In this document: piece after piece, positions 40,879-53,124 of the stretch
Layout: each line of letters begins with the position of its first letter
Position numbering within the stretch: the first letter of the stretch is position 1
Origin: Blasia pusilla
Taxonomy: Eukaryota; Marchantiophyta; Marchantiopsida; Blasiales
Assembly: GCA_050084515.1 (NCBI GenBank)
Contig: CM114273.1
Coordinates: forward strand, 37,324,001 to 37,388,000
Reading direction: 5' to 3'
Length of the DNA: 64,000 nucleotides
Position numbers and translations under genes: made by a program
Notes under the pieces: generated by a model
Database searches by the model: none
Seen by the model: the letters and a program-made list of their open reading frames with translations, nothing else
Told to the model about the DNA's origin: nothing

Positions 40879-43620
40879 TTGGTACCACATGAGGTTTTGT
40901 GTAGGGCTTATGCAAGAGTGGAGCGGCATGGCAATTGGACGGATAGGCGGATGTGTGGAGATTACCGACCTATCAATTGGCAGCTAAAGTTTGATAGGTA
41001 TGCCATGCCCACCCCTGAGGAGATCTTTGATGCGATTGGGCATGCAAAGGTCTTTAATTCATTGGATTTGCGAGCTGGATACCATCAGCTACCTATCAGA
41101 TTGGAGGACAGGTAGAAGACGGAATTTTGGGGCAAAGAATCCTCCCGGGAAGGATTTTTTGTACCACTGGCGATTCTTACCATTTGGGTTAAAGAACGCC
41201 TTGGGTGAGTTTCAGAGGGTCATGGATAAGATCTTGTCAGGTTTGGATTTTGCTAGGTGTTAAATTGATGACATCATAGTCTTTAGCGCCATCGTTAAAG
41301 AGCATGAGCGACATCTAGAGGAGGTGTTTCGACAATTGCAGTTACATGGGCTGAAGCTACATCCAGGCAAGTGCAAGTTCTTCTACAACCAAATTGAGTA
41401 CTTGGGTCATACGATATACCCAGGGGGCCTTGGTGTGCAATAGACGAAGGCAAAAGGCTATTTCACGCATTCCACGCCCTAGAGATGTGAGTCGAGTTTG
41501 TGCATTCATGAGATTGGCAAACTTCTATCGACGATATGTCAAGGGTTTTAGTTCGATTACAAAGCCGCTAACCTTGATGACCAAGGTGGATCAGAAGTGG
41601 CACAGGGGGGATGATCAAGAGAGAGCATTTCAGATACTCAAGGACAGATTGACGTGCAGGCCCATATTGAGGAGACCGATCAAGGGGCGTCCTTTCCAGT
41701 TGCATACCGATTGGAGCATGTTGGGGCTTTGCCATGCTCACCCAACATGACGATGATGGTAGAGAGTTCATCGTGGTTTACGCTAGTCGCTCAAACAACG
41801 TTGCAGAGGCAAAGTATAGCTCGTATGAGGGTGAGTGCTTGGCTGTAGTGTGGGCTGTCGCACATTTCAGGTGTTATCTATTTGGCAATCCCTTTACCAT
41901 CAAAACTGATCATCAGCCACTTAAGTGGTTGAGAGTCCGACAAGCTTGTAGGGAAGCTTGCAAGGTGGGCTCTTTTGTTGCACGAGTATGACTTCCAGTG
42001 GTGCATAGACCTGGGACGCTCAACTAGGATGCACATGGTTTGAGCCGTAACCCATGTCCAAGTCAGCAAGATGCGACTAGAGCTCGTTGACATGGTGAAA
42101 GTGATGAGGAGTTGGTGCTAGGATGGCATACGTTAGCCTATTTAGGCTTGTTGGCTATAGAGAGCCAGATTGCTGAGACTTAGATAACGAGGTCTGATGG
42201 AGAGTCCTTAGATCCAGAGGCCGGTGAGGAGACAACAGGTGGCCGAGACATTCACGAGTCACGAGTACAATGGGTGCTAGAGAGCAGGATCGGATCCTAC
42301 AACGAGCCAGAAGGGGACACATGTGTTGCGAGTGTGGGAGGATGGTAGAGTGTGTGTAGTGCCTCATCCTTCGCAGAGAGCACGTTTGGTGCGTCATGCC
42401 CACGAGGAGTGGCGTCATTTTGGAGTGAAGCGGACGTCCAACTTGCTCCAGATTCAGTATTGGTGGCGAGGCATGCAGACTGACGCTCGGAAATTTTTTG
42501 CTGGATGCATGGTGTGTGATCAAGTCCAAGCATCGTTCAATGCTCCGACTCCATAGTTGCATCCACTTCCGATCATGGGTTAAGGTTATAGATGGAGTTT
42601 GGATTATGCAGGACCTTTGCCTTTGACGGAGCGCCATAGTCGTTATGTGTTGGTGATGATCAAGCACTTCTTGAAGTGGATAGAGTTGGTTGCATTGCCT
42701 GGCAAAGCGAGTGAGGGAGTAGCGTATGCCTTCCTAGATTGAGTGTTGAGTCATTATGGTGCACTAGCTGAGGTGTTGAGAGACCACGGTACAGAGTTCC
42801 GCAGGGGAGTTTCAGGCCTTGTGTGATCAGGCACTGATCGAACACCGCACTACTTCGTAAAATCATCCTGAGGCGGATGGACTACCGGAGCGGGTTGTGT
42901 AGACGGTGAAGATAGAAGTACGCAAGTATGGCTTGCAGAGAGGTCACCTAGGAGATTGGGACCTTCAATTTCCGTGGTTGGCGATGGGATACAGACTCAA
43001 CAGGTAGGCATCCTTAGCGTCTTTCTCACCGTACTTGTTGCTTTATGGCCGAGAGCCAGATTAACATATGGCCATTCGTCGAGATGTTGGTGCGGTATTG
43101 AACCTTGATGACCATGATGTATGGTTGCAAGCATGTTCTCGAGAGGGCTGAGTTATTTCGGAGAGTGATGCCCATGGCTTTTGAGAACTTGGCGATTGCG
43201 CAACATCGAGATACGTTGAGGTATGCGACTATTCGGAGAGATGATTATCGACCTACTATCTAGAGGTTTCATCAAGGAAACTATGTATACCTGCAGCAGA
43301 CGGCACCCACGACGTTGGATGTGACTGTAGGGTGCACCATCTTGAGAGTGCGTAAGGTTTTGCCATCCGGTGTTCTCTTATTGGAGGGACACGATGGTAT
43401 GGTTTGGAAGGACCATGTGCGTAACTGTGCGTCATGTCATTTTTCAAACATTGATGGTACAGTTGATCTGAGCTTAGCAATAGTTCCTCCAGGCTTGCCA
43501 TGTATGTTGTGTGGTTTCGCCCGTGGTGCAGCCACTATGCTAGTGTGTGATGGGTGTTCGAGAGGATGGCATATGGTATGTTTGACGCCACCTCTCACTA
43601 GGGTTCCTCAGGGACGATAG
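40879..43620 (+). pseudogene. Second Ty3/gypsy pol remnant with C-terminal PHD finger
   Basis: Starts within RT: RMCGDYRPINWQLKFDRYAM, FNSLDLRAGYHQLP, WRFLPFGLKNALGEFQRVMD; the YIDD box region is mutated (a stop precedes IDDIIVF near 41,262). RNase H: PFQLHTDWS, FIVVYASRSNNVAEAKYSSY, YLFGNPFTIKTDHQPLKWL. Integrase: WRHFGVKRTSNLLQIQYWW, GCMVCDQ, LDYAGPLPLTERHSRYVLVM and RDHGTEF. It ends with a PHD-type zinc finger, CMLCGF...LVCDGCSRGWHMVCLTPPL at 43,497-43,600, before the stop at 43,618. More than fifteen stops or frame changes, so it is older than the element at 23.8 kb. Gag and protease are missing. Confidence 0.85.
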
Positions 43621-44972
43621 ATGCGTCCCAGATGTACATAGAGTAGGTAGTTCTACATTTTGACTTGTGTATGTGACATGGATGTCAAGAAGGCGACAAA
43701 CAATGGGGCCACATGAGCACCCGGCCTTCTTGCTCTTAGTGTCCGAGAGATGTATGTCATGGTAGGTAGGGATAGATGGCTATTTGGAGTTAGAGGGACC
43801 TAATCACCAGCTAGGGGGGCGATTGGAGATATTTTGGTTTTCTTGTCTCGTTGTTTGGATGCCATGACTTAGCATGGGATCGTGCGTGTTTGTGTGTGTG
43901 TTCGGTGACACTGATGTATGTTATGTAGCGATGTGTATGCGCACGACAAAACCCTTGGACTAAGAAGCCAAAGAAATCCACTAAAACTTATAGGAGATTC
44001 TAAAAAGTTGTTGGAGTGAGAGTAAAAATTATAGGAGAATAGAGGCCATGCTAAAGCAGATGGGCAAAGTTGTACTACAAAATACCATAACTGATTCGAC
44101 CGGATATTCTTTTCCCTCCAAAATTGCTTCCTCAGCATTAAGAAGTACACCATTTTAAAGCACTTTCTGTTGTGAAGCACCGCGTGCTGGTACAATTGCT
44201 AGCGCTTTGGACCGCATGTGATTCAATCACCATGTGGAGTCCTCAGTCTCTACATAGGTGTTCACATGGTACACGATCTTTGTCTCGCTTAAGCAGCTCA
44301 CCTTATGCATCTCGGGGACAATATCTATTTGCAATTGCTGATCCACTATGAACACATGCTCAGTTTGACTCATTATGTTTACTAGAAGCATGTCCATGGT
44401 TTGAGAGCCTTAGACAATTAGCATATGCTCCACCATTTGCATGTCACGCTCGAGAAGTATCTTGTGATCCTTTTGAGCATCTCCCTCCACCAAAAGGTGG
44501 CTCCTACTTGTTGTTGTAGGCTGAACACATGGTGTCCGGCTTGCCATGTTCCCATGAGGATCTTTCCCAATTCTTAAAAGTTTATTGTTTTTATAAAACA
44601 AGAACTTTTCACTCTTTTGAGATTTGTATCTATAATAGAGGGGATATTTTATGCCGATGTGAGTCCATACACTCGAGCGGATGCGCTCTTGTACCGAATA
44701 AGATTGTTGTTATGTGGCCCGTGCCCGGTTCTTGTATCGGATAATAGATTCACACAGTGACCAGTTCTCGTGGTCAGTTTCGAGTTCCGGAGTTTCGCAA
44801 CATTATCCACTTTTCTCCGGTCACTGCCTCCTCCTCTCCACTTGTCTCACCCGTCTGTCTCATCACCCCTCCTCTGCACAGTTCAATTTCCCAGCCTCCG
44901 TCGCTACTTCTTACGAAGCACTCAGAGTAGAGGGTCTAGTCCTCATGGTAATTGTCCAATTCCACTTCTGGT
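43621..44972. other. Downstream of the gypsy remnant; unassigned
   Basis: Probably holds the 3' untranslated region and perhaps the LTR of the second gypsy element, then unique sequence. A GTGTGTTTGTGTGTGTG stretch near 43,886 is a small simple repeat. No gene is recognised on either strand. Confidence 0.4.
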
Positions 44973-45103
44973 GAGAGAGAGAGAGAGAGGGAAGGCCTGA
45001 ATTTATTGATTAGTGTCTTCTAGTGGAAGAGGGAGAGAGAGAGAGAGAGAGTAGGAAGGTCTGGGACATTGAATGTAACTGTCCAACTCTACCTGTGTGT
45101 CTG

Positions 45104-45137
<34 letters not shown>
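44973..45137. repeat. Three GA microsatellites upstream of the plus-strand gene
   Basis: (GA)n tracts at about 44,973-44,989, 45,033-45,051 and 45,109-45,137, the last ending 45 bp before the putative ATG. GA-rich tracts are common in plant 5' untranslated regions and can bind BPC/GAGA-type factors; that role here is inference. Confidence 0.8.
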
Positions 45138-45142
<5 letters not shown>

Positions 45143-45181
45143 TGAGAATTCCGAGTCAGGTGAGAGAGAACGTCAGTGGGC

Positions 45182-48100
45182 ATGGCATTGCTAGTCGGAG
45201 CGACGGCAGTGCCAGGAGTGGGTGCTTCTCACCAGCAGTTTGGGCGTCTTCGCCAGGTGGGATTCTGGACTCGACTGCGAATTTCCAGGCACGAACAGCG
45301 CTAATTTTGATGGCACTTAGCCTTAGTATTAACTTTGTGGACCGCTGGAAATCATAGGCCATGTCAGAGGTTGCGATACATGTAGTGTGGGAACGAGCTG
45401 AGAGCGACGAAACTAGACTGTGAAAGTTATTGAGTTAAAGAACTCCAAATCCTGACGCATTCTGATGAATCCATTTCGATTTTTCGTAAGTTTAATGTGC
45501 ATGTCAGTTGAGAAAATTGCCCAGAGCTAGAGATTCTTGAGATATGAGGATCTTACGCAGTCCGGAGATTTGGAGATAAGTCCACACGATTCTTCCAATT
45601 CTCTCTTCTCCATCCGGGTTCTCACTGAGTTATCGCATCCGGAATCACATGTGGGCCAATGTGTAGGTGTCCAGCAGGCCTCATTTGGGTATGCCAACTT
45701 TTCAGCTGCCTTGGACGCAGATTCCCACCGTCAGACGCTCCGTGAAGTTCAGGCAAGTTATCTTAGCGTTGGATTATTGGCATTCACGAGTTTTCTTCCG
45801 AGCCAGACGAAGACCCGACTCTTATTGACGGAAGGTGTGGAAGAGTTTCTTCGTAGATGCGGAGTGATGAACTCGTTTCGTGTGGGCAGGAAGCAGGTGG
45901 TGCAAGCAGCCGGGGCAGGATCTGGTACAGAGAAACAATTCAAAACCACTGTGGAGCTTGATAAGTTAATCGATACTCTACGCAACACTGAGTACGAGAA
46001 GGTGTAGCTTCGAAACCCAGCATGAATTGCCTACAACTCGAGCGCAGCAGCATTTTGTAGTAGTACATCTAATGTGCTCTGCTATTGTACGATGGGTTTC
46101 GTGGAAATGTACCTGATCGAAGACCTCGAAATGGAAAGCCATGTAATAGCAGCTTTAGGAATTCTACTGTCTGCTCTATATATTTGCTGCTGTCATGTGT
46201 CCTGCCGAAGCAACTGGCGATGACCTTCTCGAAATGGACGGTGAGGCCGGAGGGTTCACGAGTAGTAGTGACCGTTTGATGTTGTCGCTCTTTCCACAGC
46301 TACCACAGGTGGTTGCAGAGAATGTGCTCGCGTTCAACACAGACTTTTGGTTGCGGCTGGCAGCAAGAGCCGACATTAGCGAGTCTTCTGCAGATCAGGT
46401 AGGTGACAGATACAAGGGAAGACGCTTCTTCAGAATAGTCTTTCAGGCATGGATCTTGGACTCCAGTGGTTGGGTTGACACAGCAGGAAGTGGGGGACTG
46501 GGAAGAACGTGGAGCTTTCTGGGTACTTCGAGGTAGATGGGTTGTAGTTAAACTACGTCATAGCTTGAGGGAGTGAATGGAAAGAACTCGATCAACTCGA
46601 TCAAAGAAAGAATTGTTGCACCAAGATTCCTAAAGGATCCAAATGGTCCAGGGGATTTGGTAATCACGAAGCTTGCAGTGTTTGGACAGGGCAAGCCATA
46701 CCAGGAGAACTCGTAACTACAATCTCTGCCCAAAAATGCTTGCCTATCGAACGGAGTGCTATGCAGAGATAGTGCGAGAATATTTTTTCATCTAGAATGT
46801 GATTCTGTGCAGAGAGACTACGAAATTCTGGCAAACAACATTATGACAGTTGTGGAGCTGATAGTTCAGAAAACAAAGGTACCGCTTTTGCTCTGTTTAC
46901 CTCGAGCAAGCCAGTTGAACAACGGTTTTTGGTCAGAGTGGAGCAGTGTTTGGTCAAAGATACATTCATAGGGCTCGGTATAAAAGGAACGTGAGTGAAT
47001 TAACGGAGAAGAGTTTGTACCAACTACGGTGCACTCAAATATCTGAGTTGAGGTTGTGATGTAAGGATCTGCCTCTAAAAACATTCTAGAGTGAAGCGAT
47101 GCAAAATAGCTGTTGCTGAATATTCGCATCCCTCTCACATCTCGTGTTAGGGTTTCGGTTTGTGAAGTTTGTTACTGTTTTATTTGACTTCTGGTAGAGT
47201 TGTATGTTCTTGTTCATGCGTTTTGTGTTTTATGTTATATATGTACAGTGACTGCCTTTTCAGGAGAAAATAGAATCATCTACGGACGTCCTGAAGTCAA
47301 TCTTAAGTCCGCTGATTGAAACAAGTGGAGAGATCACCTGGCCTCCTAGCAATCCAGACACCATCTCCATCATGAGAAAGGTTTGCTCTTCTTCCAGAAC
47401 TCCACAAACAATGCCAACCGAACTGTCATGCTTTCTATTCTTCTGTCCAGTGGAATCTGGATTGTAACATATTTCAGAAGTGCCTGTCCACAAGCTCTTT
47501 GAATCTTTTTGTAAAAGCGGAAACTTAGTAGTTGTGTCTGAGTGAAAATAAACCAACTATCATCCTGACTAAATTCACTCCAATTTATTGTGGTTTTGAA
47601 ATATGTATGAAACGTGGACTTTCAGCTGACTGAAAGACGGGAATCTTCAATGAGGTAAAGACTAAGGCTGTGTGTATTTGCTTGTCGTTGATAGGAAGTT
47701 GAACGAAGAGAAGAAGGAGGCTACTTGGATGAGAGCTTTCTTAGTGAGGTGTCAGCTCAATTACGACAGGTGAATGACCTGGGCAGTCTGGGCCATTCAG
47801 TTTTCTTGAATAATTTACTAAACCACAAGATTCATTTGGAGATGTAAATAGAACAATGTTCGAGTGCTACCAATGGTCCACCACATGACGATGCACACAA
47901 GCAAATCCTGGCAAATTGACAGTAATCTCTTGGGGATTAGATTTCTGTGAGGATTTTGTTACTGGCCAATCTGTATACCCGTGGTGCTAAGAATAAAACT
48001 TTCTTTTCTCAGGCCACAGAGGATGGAGACAAACCTGGTCTTGTGGCTATTCTGCAAAAAGTGTTACAGCTATACGCTGGTACATTGCTGTCAAGACGAA

Positions 48101-49388
48101 GCTATGCTGTAAAGGGTAGGTGTTGATGCCTTACGTCAATTCAGATCACGATTTTCTTTCTATTCTATGTCTGTGTATTGTTTCCTAGGCGCAGTAGAAG
48201 TACCTTCTGAAATTTAGATGCATTTGAGTATCGAGCAATCACAAGGTCTTAATGGTTGCCACTAAGGCAGAAGTGGATGGATGGAGTCTTGGTGATGTAA
48301 GATGTATATTTATATGTCAATTACGTTGGAATTTCTGCAGGAGACCAAGTTGATGAGGCAGAGGCTCTTCTTGAGAGAGTGATTGGTGGTGAGCTTAATA
48401 ATACTTCTTTGACTAGCTAGCACAAATCCACTGATGTCTCACCACGCACTAACCTTCTAGTTTCTGAGTTGTTATTGGCAACTAATAGTATTCTCCTGGG
48501 TCTAGCGCTTAAGAGCTCTTTGGCCAGTGGCTATGGTGTTCAGCATCGTAAGGCTAGACCCCTGCCTTGAAAGCAATGAAGGAGTTGTTTGGCTTCGTTT
48601 GACTTCCATCACCTTATTAAGAGGGGAATTTTATTGTCAACTAGGTGACGAAGAGAAATGGGATGAGCTACTAAGGACGGGTCTTGTTTATGGAGGCGGT
48701 AGTGTTGAACCTAATGCACTGCTTAAGGTTGTGGAGAAAAGGGTGGAGCGGACATTGATGCGAACAGTAAGACCATCTACTATTCAGTGTGTTTGTTTGT
48801 TACTTTCTTTGTGGCAGGTTTTGTACTGAATTACGCACTAAGATAAACAGAGGGTAGTGGAACTCAAGCCTGGCACCATTACCATAGGGTTATTTATTTG
48901 TCAACTAGTTATAATCAGGGCACCAGAAGGTTTGATAACCGTTGGCACAGCAAATCATCAATGATCTGGACGGAGAACGATTTTCTCAGTGTGGCCATGC
49001 ATGAAGGATTTGGACATGCTCTCCTTATCCTGCTAATCTCTAAAAGAACCTTACAAGCAGACACAGTTCCTACAAGCCTAGCTTCAACTTTTCTATTCCT
49101 GTATAATTGTGTGATTTCATCAATCGTTTCCCCAACCTTTTCTTTTCTGTTTGCATTGAATTGTCCCACTGGATAATCGTTGCTTTACATCTCAAGCTTG
49201 GGAGCAGAAAGTACCTAGCGAAAACTGAAATTCACCTCCCATACAGTCTTTCTGACCATCCTGAATTTGATTGGGTCCGTGTGTAGGAAAGTGGATCTTA
49301 CCAGCAGAGGTTGCTCATCGAATATGTGAGAGAGATCCAGACAAGAGTGGAATCACTGGTAGCGGCATTCCAAACATCGAGCTCTTAA
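45182..49388 (+). CDS. Conserved plant protein of unknown function, probably plastid-targeted; ten exons
   Basis: Inferred exons: 45,182-45,256, 45,897-46,001, about 46,246 (or 46,159)-46,398, 46,813-46,878, 47,264-47,380, 47,695-47,769, 48,013-48,115, 48,341-48,388, 48,645-48,766, 49,287-49,388. All junctions are GT-AG, the phases match, and the product is about 321 residues. The start MALLVGATAVPGVG with no acidic residue looks like a transit peptide (tentative). Diagnostic blocks: VVAENVLAFNTDFWLRLAAR; RDYEILANNIMTVVELIV; EKIESSTDVLK; GEITWPPSNP; LDESFLSEVSAQLRQ; GLVAILQKVLQLYAGTLLSR; EKWDELLRTGL; EKRVERTLMRT; ESGSYQQRLLIEYVREIQ. I remember this helical family in land plants, but cannot name an Arabidopsis member with certainty. 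No active-site motif is visible. No stops, so probably functional. Confidence 0.78.
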
Positions 49389-51789
49389 AGTCGGCCCTCT
49401 TCATCTGCCCAAAGCTTGGTACACCTACAGCGAGTAGTCGAAGACTACACATAACCCATTCTTTTATTGAAAAATTTATCGCTCATGCAAGAGCCCAACG
49501 TCCAAGGCAGCTAGAGGTGGACATCCTGGGGGTAGCTCCAAACTGTCCGTCCAACTGATTTTCCTGCCAATTCATTGTCTTCCTTGTAGCTCATATCTGT
49601 GGAGTCCATAGTATTTGTCCTCATGAATAAAAGAAAATGTGTTTCTCCAAGAGTTTATCTGATGGATACAGTGACTCGCCAGTGATATGCTCAATCAGAA
49701 AGGCTTACTTTCCTTGCTATGGAGAGCGGGGGTTTTCTAATAGAGTCGAGTCACAAGTCTGATTCCCACACTAGATTGGCATCTTCAGCTACATCTAAAA
49801 GGTTTGCCAAAAGAAAAAGGTTGAAATGGATGAAATTTGGAAGTTGCATTCGGAGCTGTCTGCGAGTTTTCGCATTAACCAAAGTTCTCCACACTAGTTT
49901 CACTATTAGAGTTTAAACAGGTCCACGAAGTTGCAACCCACTAGATCTAGTCGAGCACTAGCACAAATATGTCTTTCCCCTGAAAAATATTGCATGCAAT
50001 TCTTCTGCATACCTTGAGGCTTGACGACGTCGAGTCGGTGGGGACTTGATAACCAAAATAATCTTTTGATAACTGAACAGTCAACAAATAGTCTACATCT
50101 GGTTGGGAGAAATTTAGATTCAGCTTAATGTGGGATATTAGATTCTCCTGCTTACACTGAAGAAGACTGAACTCTTTGAAAGAATGCAGGCAAGGTGGCT
50201 TGAGGGCATGCCTTGGTACTATTATTATGACTGCAGTGAAAGCATGGCAGGAGGGTAGTAATTACGAGTAGTAAGAAGATGGATCCCAAACCATGGTGCT
50301 AGTTGAAATGAAGAATGAAAGACCAAATTTCAGGCGTGACATGAGGGACGTGAATTACCTCTTTCGTGAAGTCCAGTCCTGTAGTTTTTCTCAAAGAATA
50401 AATACCCTGGCGATGTTGTACGACATTTGGAAACTTCAGTCCGGAAATCAGATCATCTCGGCAATGCTGTACATAATTGCAGGTATGTCGTGGCACGACA
50501 GGCGACGATTTTGGTGAATGTTATATCATCATTTTGAAGGTCTACTAACAGCCCTCGGCAACGCTGAGCCCGTGATATGACCATTCTGAGCATCGGAATA
50601 GAATAACTCCTTCCATGACTGGAGGATTCCTCCAATAAGTAGCAGTTCCTCAGTCGGAAATGTGGGTCCAGTCCAACAAACTCCCCAAATCACGTAAGCA
50701 CCGATTACCACACTCTACTGCAACATACCCGTAATGGACGGAATGGAAGGCACTCCTGCGATCCAGTCTGTGCAGATGTGGATTGCGTGAGTGAGTGAGC
50801 TCCCCAGTCAGCTAGCATTTCTACAGAAGCACTGTTGCCACGCGCAAATGTGAGATTAAAGGCTCGCCCTCAGCTCCTGACGTCCAGATTCTAGAGCAGA
50901 GGACGCACATTAGGAAACTTTGATAAGAGGGAAATCTTCAGTCTGGGCTGACTCATCCGATAATCCACATCTTTCAGGAAACCCCTAGATGAGGCAAACC
51001 ACTACGAGAGACGGAGCGCAAAGTCTCCATAAAATGAAGCTGTGATTGTAGATCATGGATGGAAGGAGAGCATACTAGGAGTTGTGGGACAAAGAGACGA
51101 TGCAGGTGTGAAACTCCAGGTATTAGAAGAGACGGACAATGTATCGGGAAACAGGCGATCAGGGAAGATTCATCAGGACAGTTTTCGGCAGGCTGTCACT
51201 TCAGCGCTTCACACGACAGCATTATTACTAGCTTCTAACGATCCAAGGACCTCGAACGAGATCCGTCAGGATATATACAGCGACAACCAATTGACGAGTC
51301 AATGCGAACTTTCAGAAATGGAGGTCCTGGAGCGAGAGGCGGAGGGACCTTGTTGATCCGATTGTAAAACTTGAAGATGTGAAGCTTTCTCACAAGCATG
51401 AAATTGATACTAAGTAAGTTGTGGTTTGATTTCTGTAGTCTCAGAACGATAGCACAGTTCTTGCCGCCACCTTCTTAATCGCAAGGCTCGCTGACATCGG
51501 CAAGATGATGGGAAACAGCTTATCAATGCGTAGTAATGAGGAACCTGACATAAATATTAGCTCCCTTATCAGAATAAATGGAGAACAGATGAATAAGATG
51601 GCAAGACTTTCATGTTAGGAGAGGAAGCCCAAATTCCCAAACAGGAGAACCTGACTGTGATCTGATCATTTGGAATCTCACATACAAGCTGAACAATACT
51701 GAAGCTAGACTCAAACTTCAATTGGGTGGCATTGATACTGTAGGTGATTGCCGACTCCATTGTTTCTGGTTTGTGTCCTTTTGTTGGTG
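49389..51789. other. Intergenic sequence
   Basis: A presumed polyadenylation region follows the gene (AATAAAAGAAAATG near 49,626). Short plus-strand frames (49,719-49,916, 50,293-50,517, 51,042-51,356) carry no recognisable domain. A frame near 51,318-51,410 ending in a good splice donor (ACTAAGTAAGTT) could be an exon, but no partner was found. It might belong to the 5' part of the ABCG relic that follows. Confidence 0.35.
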
Positions 51790-52101
51790 GATGCAACAGA
51801 TGTCAGTGAAGGGTAGGAAGCCAATCACGGAGAGGAGCTGGGTTTGGCTGAGTGTTATGGGTCACCCTAGCTCACGCTCTTGGATGCACTTGCAGGTCGC
51901 ATTGACAGGAGAAGACTCATCGGCTCCACTCTCCTCAATGGAACACCGATGGACAAGATTTTCATGCGCAAATCTGGTGTTGTCATGAAAGATCATGCTT
52001 TATACCCGACGTTTATAGTCGGTGGACACCCTCATATTCAGTGCCAGGCTCCGTTCGCCCAGTACTTGGACGCACGGGCAGAAGATGGCGAGTTGAAGTG
52101 A
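51790..52101 (+). pseudogene. ABCG-type transporter fragment (nucleotide-binding domain)
   Basis: One reading frame gives [49 protein letters not shown], then [29 protein letters not shown]. In ABCG (white-brown complex) half-transporters this stretch reads [24 protein letters not shown], then GYVMQDDALYPTLTV. The Walker A motif is destroyed and two stops interrupt it; the remainder of the ATPase domain and the membrane domain were not found. A dead remnant of a membrane exporter gene. Confidence 0.65.
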
Positions 52102-52902
52102 ACATGAGAGAACTCGACCTCTAAACATGGGCAGACAGGAGGATTGGCAATAGCAGGTCAGTGCGGCTGATTAAGCTCTGAGGATCGATTAAAGTCTCCA
52201 CTGAATGTCGTCGCTTAAGGTAAGCTTGCATGTGGATCTACCAAGGATCACTTCCAATTGGGTTAGATTCAACGGCAATGCGTGTACATCGTCAACACAT
52301 GAACTTCCTAGATGTACTGCAACGACCTACATTACGTTTAATATAATCCTCAAAACAACGGTTATCACTGTGAAGGCCATGGGTCCATCTGATTCTAAAG
52401 CTGCTAGCACTACAAGAGATATTCACTAGGAACACCTTGAACTACCCTAAGCTTGTAGAATTCCTGGTTACTCCAAACGTGAGATTCAACTGTAGGGGTC
52501 GAAGATCGACTTGTAGGCTTTATAGCTGTTGTAAAATGGCGTTGAATTTCGATGGTCACCCTAGAGATAGCGAGAGAGGATTTGATTCTGCCGCTCAAAG
52601 ATTGAGATAAGCATTACTATGGCGAAAGAAACCTTAAAACCTGGAAACTCTTCATCGAAGATATGTACTCCTGGAGTATGCACCTCCACTCTAGAGCGTT
52701 TATCAGTGAGTATATGTGCAGCAAAAGTCACAAATGTCAAACTTTCGGCAAGCTGCTGTCACGACCTTGATTGAATGTGAGTGATGCATGTAAAATCAAG
52801 GTTGCTGAAGCTTGGACCGAGAATTTCATGGACTCTTAGTAGACCGGGCCTGTAAAACGTGGACATCAGATTCAAGCCATTTCTGGAAGAGAAGTAAGAC
52901 GC

Positions 52903-53124
52903 GTGTCCATCGCTGTGGATCATTATGCGCTAAGTTTTGCTTATGCAAGATCCTGCAGTCCGATACCTGGAAGACCTGGACAAGCCCTCGGCCAGTTTGG
53001 AGAGCTTCTCAGCATTGCAAGTGTTGGCAAAGAAAAGCTGCTCACCTACGCTGAGATTCACAACCGGACGGTAATCCTAACCATCAATCAGACAGACTAT
53101 ATAATACTAGAAGCTGATCCATAA
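52903..53124 (+). CDS. Unidentified protein-like frame
   Basis: A 73-codon frame: AVDHYALSFAYARSCSPIPG, GQALGQFGELLSIASVGKEK, LTYAEIHNRTVILTINQTDY, ending LEADP before a TAA. Its amino-acid composition is that of a real globular domain rather than random translation. No intron partner was found upstream, and the codons before residue 1 are out of frame. It could be a terminal exon of an unrecognised gene or a relic. I do not recognise it. Confidence 0.3.
   Translation: MSIAVDHYALSFAYARSCSPIPGRPGQALGQFGELLSIASVGKEKLLTYAEIHNRTVILTINQTDYIILEADP

Noticed and set aside
46880-46990. Frame change after VQKTK in the plastid-protein gene, suggesting a pseudogene
   Set aside because: A GT donor follows VQKTK at 46,879 and the next exon (EKIESSTDVLK, 47,264) joins in phase, so the sequence in between is an intron.
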